From contig CACZLZ010000004.1 in NCBI GenBank assembly GCA_902782145.1, forward strand, positions 84,121 through 148,120: a stretch of DNA of 64,000 nucleotides, in the 5' to 3' direction. The position numbers and the translations under genes are program-made. The notes beneath the pieces were generated by a model. It had not been told where the DNA came from. It searched no databases and saw only the letters and a list, made by a program, of their open reading frames with translations. Position 1 is the stretch's first letter, and every line of letters starts with the position of its first letter. This document shows positions 63,898 to 64,000 of this stretch, one piece after another. This DNA is from an uncultured Aeromonadales bacterium. GTDB lineage: Bacteria; Pseudomonadota; Gammaproteobacteria; Enterobacterales; Succinivibrionaceae.

Positions 63898-64000
63898 TTA
63901 CTCGATGATCTTGGCCACAACGCCGGCACCGACAGTATGACCGCCCTCGCGGATGGCGAAGCGCAGCTGCTCGTTCATGGCGATAGGGTGGATCAGGGTG
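63898..64000 (-). CDS. tuf: Elongation factor Tu (C-terminal end only)
   Basis: The last 33 codons read ...[20 protein letters not shown] then [12 protein letters not shown] and TAA, the C-terminal barrel of EF-Tu (compare the E. coli ending GAGVVAKVLG). The gene continues beyond the right edge of the window. Confidence 0.96.
   Translation of the reverse strand, partial: TLIHPIAMNEQLRFAIREGGHTVGAGVVAKIIE

Overview
This is a 64 kb GC-rich (estimated high-50s % GC) bacterial chromosome segment. Nearly all genes lie on the minus strand; only tmcA, glnB, an M18 aminopeptidase and an insertion-sequence remnant are on the plus strand. The gene content is that of a gammaproteobacterium: a complete MSHA-type pilus locus, gpsA/gsp type II secretion genes, yibN-secB, mreBCD-maf-rng, rraB, tusBCD and the tuf-secE-nusG/rplKAJL-rpoBC block. 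Two starch-active enzymes and the Aeromonas/Vibrio-like set suggest a starch-fermenting member of Aeromonadales, possibly Succinivibrionaceae. That placement is inference.

Layout. 1-4819: gpsA-gspC-gspD-gspE (gspE runs off the left end). 5341-10602: a 1753-residue secreted GH57/GH119-type amylase with PKD/Ig, CBM25-like and three repeated glucan-binding-like modules, placed between secB and gpsA, which are adjacent in many relatives. 11359-12439: secB and yibN. 12966-14438: tldD. 14815-19499: mreB-mreC-mreD-maf-rng. 20080-37982: MSHA pilus cluster mshI-I2-J-K-L-M-N-E-G-F, then mshB-C-A-D-O-P-Q. 38545-40668: tmcA (+). 40820-41018: IS110-like recombinase N-terminus preceded by a strongly structured leader. 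41131-46343: a secreted unknown, a GH13 amylase lipoprotein, rraB, luxS, a lytic-transglycosylase-like lipoprotein and a two-helix membrane protein. 46629-46967: glnB (+). 47078-48661: ridA-tusD-tusC-tusB. 48805-59868: rplK-rplA-rplJ-rplL-rpoB-rpoC. 60629-62083: M18 aminopeptidase (+). 62409-64000: nusG, secE and the 3' end of tuf.

How the parts connect. SecB and the type II secretion genes flank the large exported amylase, so the left end reads as a secretion and starch-degradation neighbourhood. A second, lipid-anchored amylase lies at 42-44 kb. The pilus assembly genes and the pilin genes form two transcription units. The pilin unit begins with a textbook sigma-54 -24/-12 site, and a terminator follows the major pilin. 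A second sigma-54 site drives the two-helix membrane protein and diverges from glnB.

Most notable: (1) the IS110-like remnant with a folded leader that could be a bridge-RNA relic; (2) the amylase with three ~97-residue modules of unassigned family; (3) a LuxS with Ser in place of the catalytic Cys; (4) very dense GATC sites in both coding and non-coding DNA; (5) the two sigma-54 promoters.
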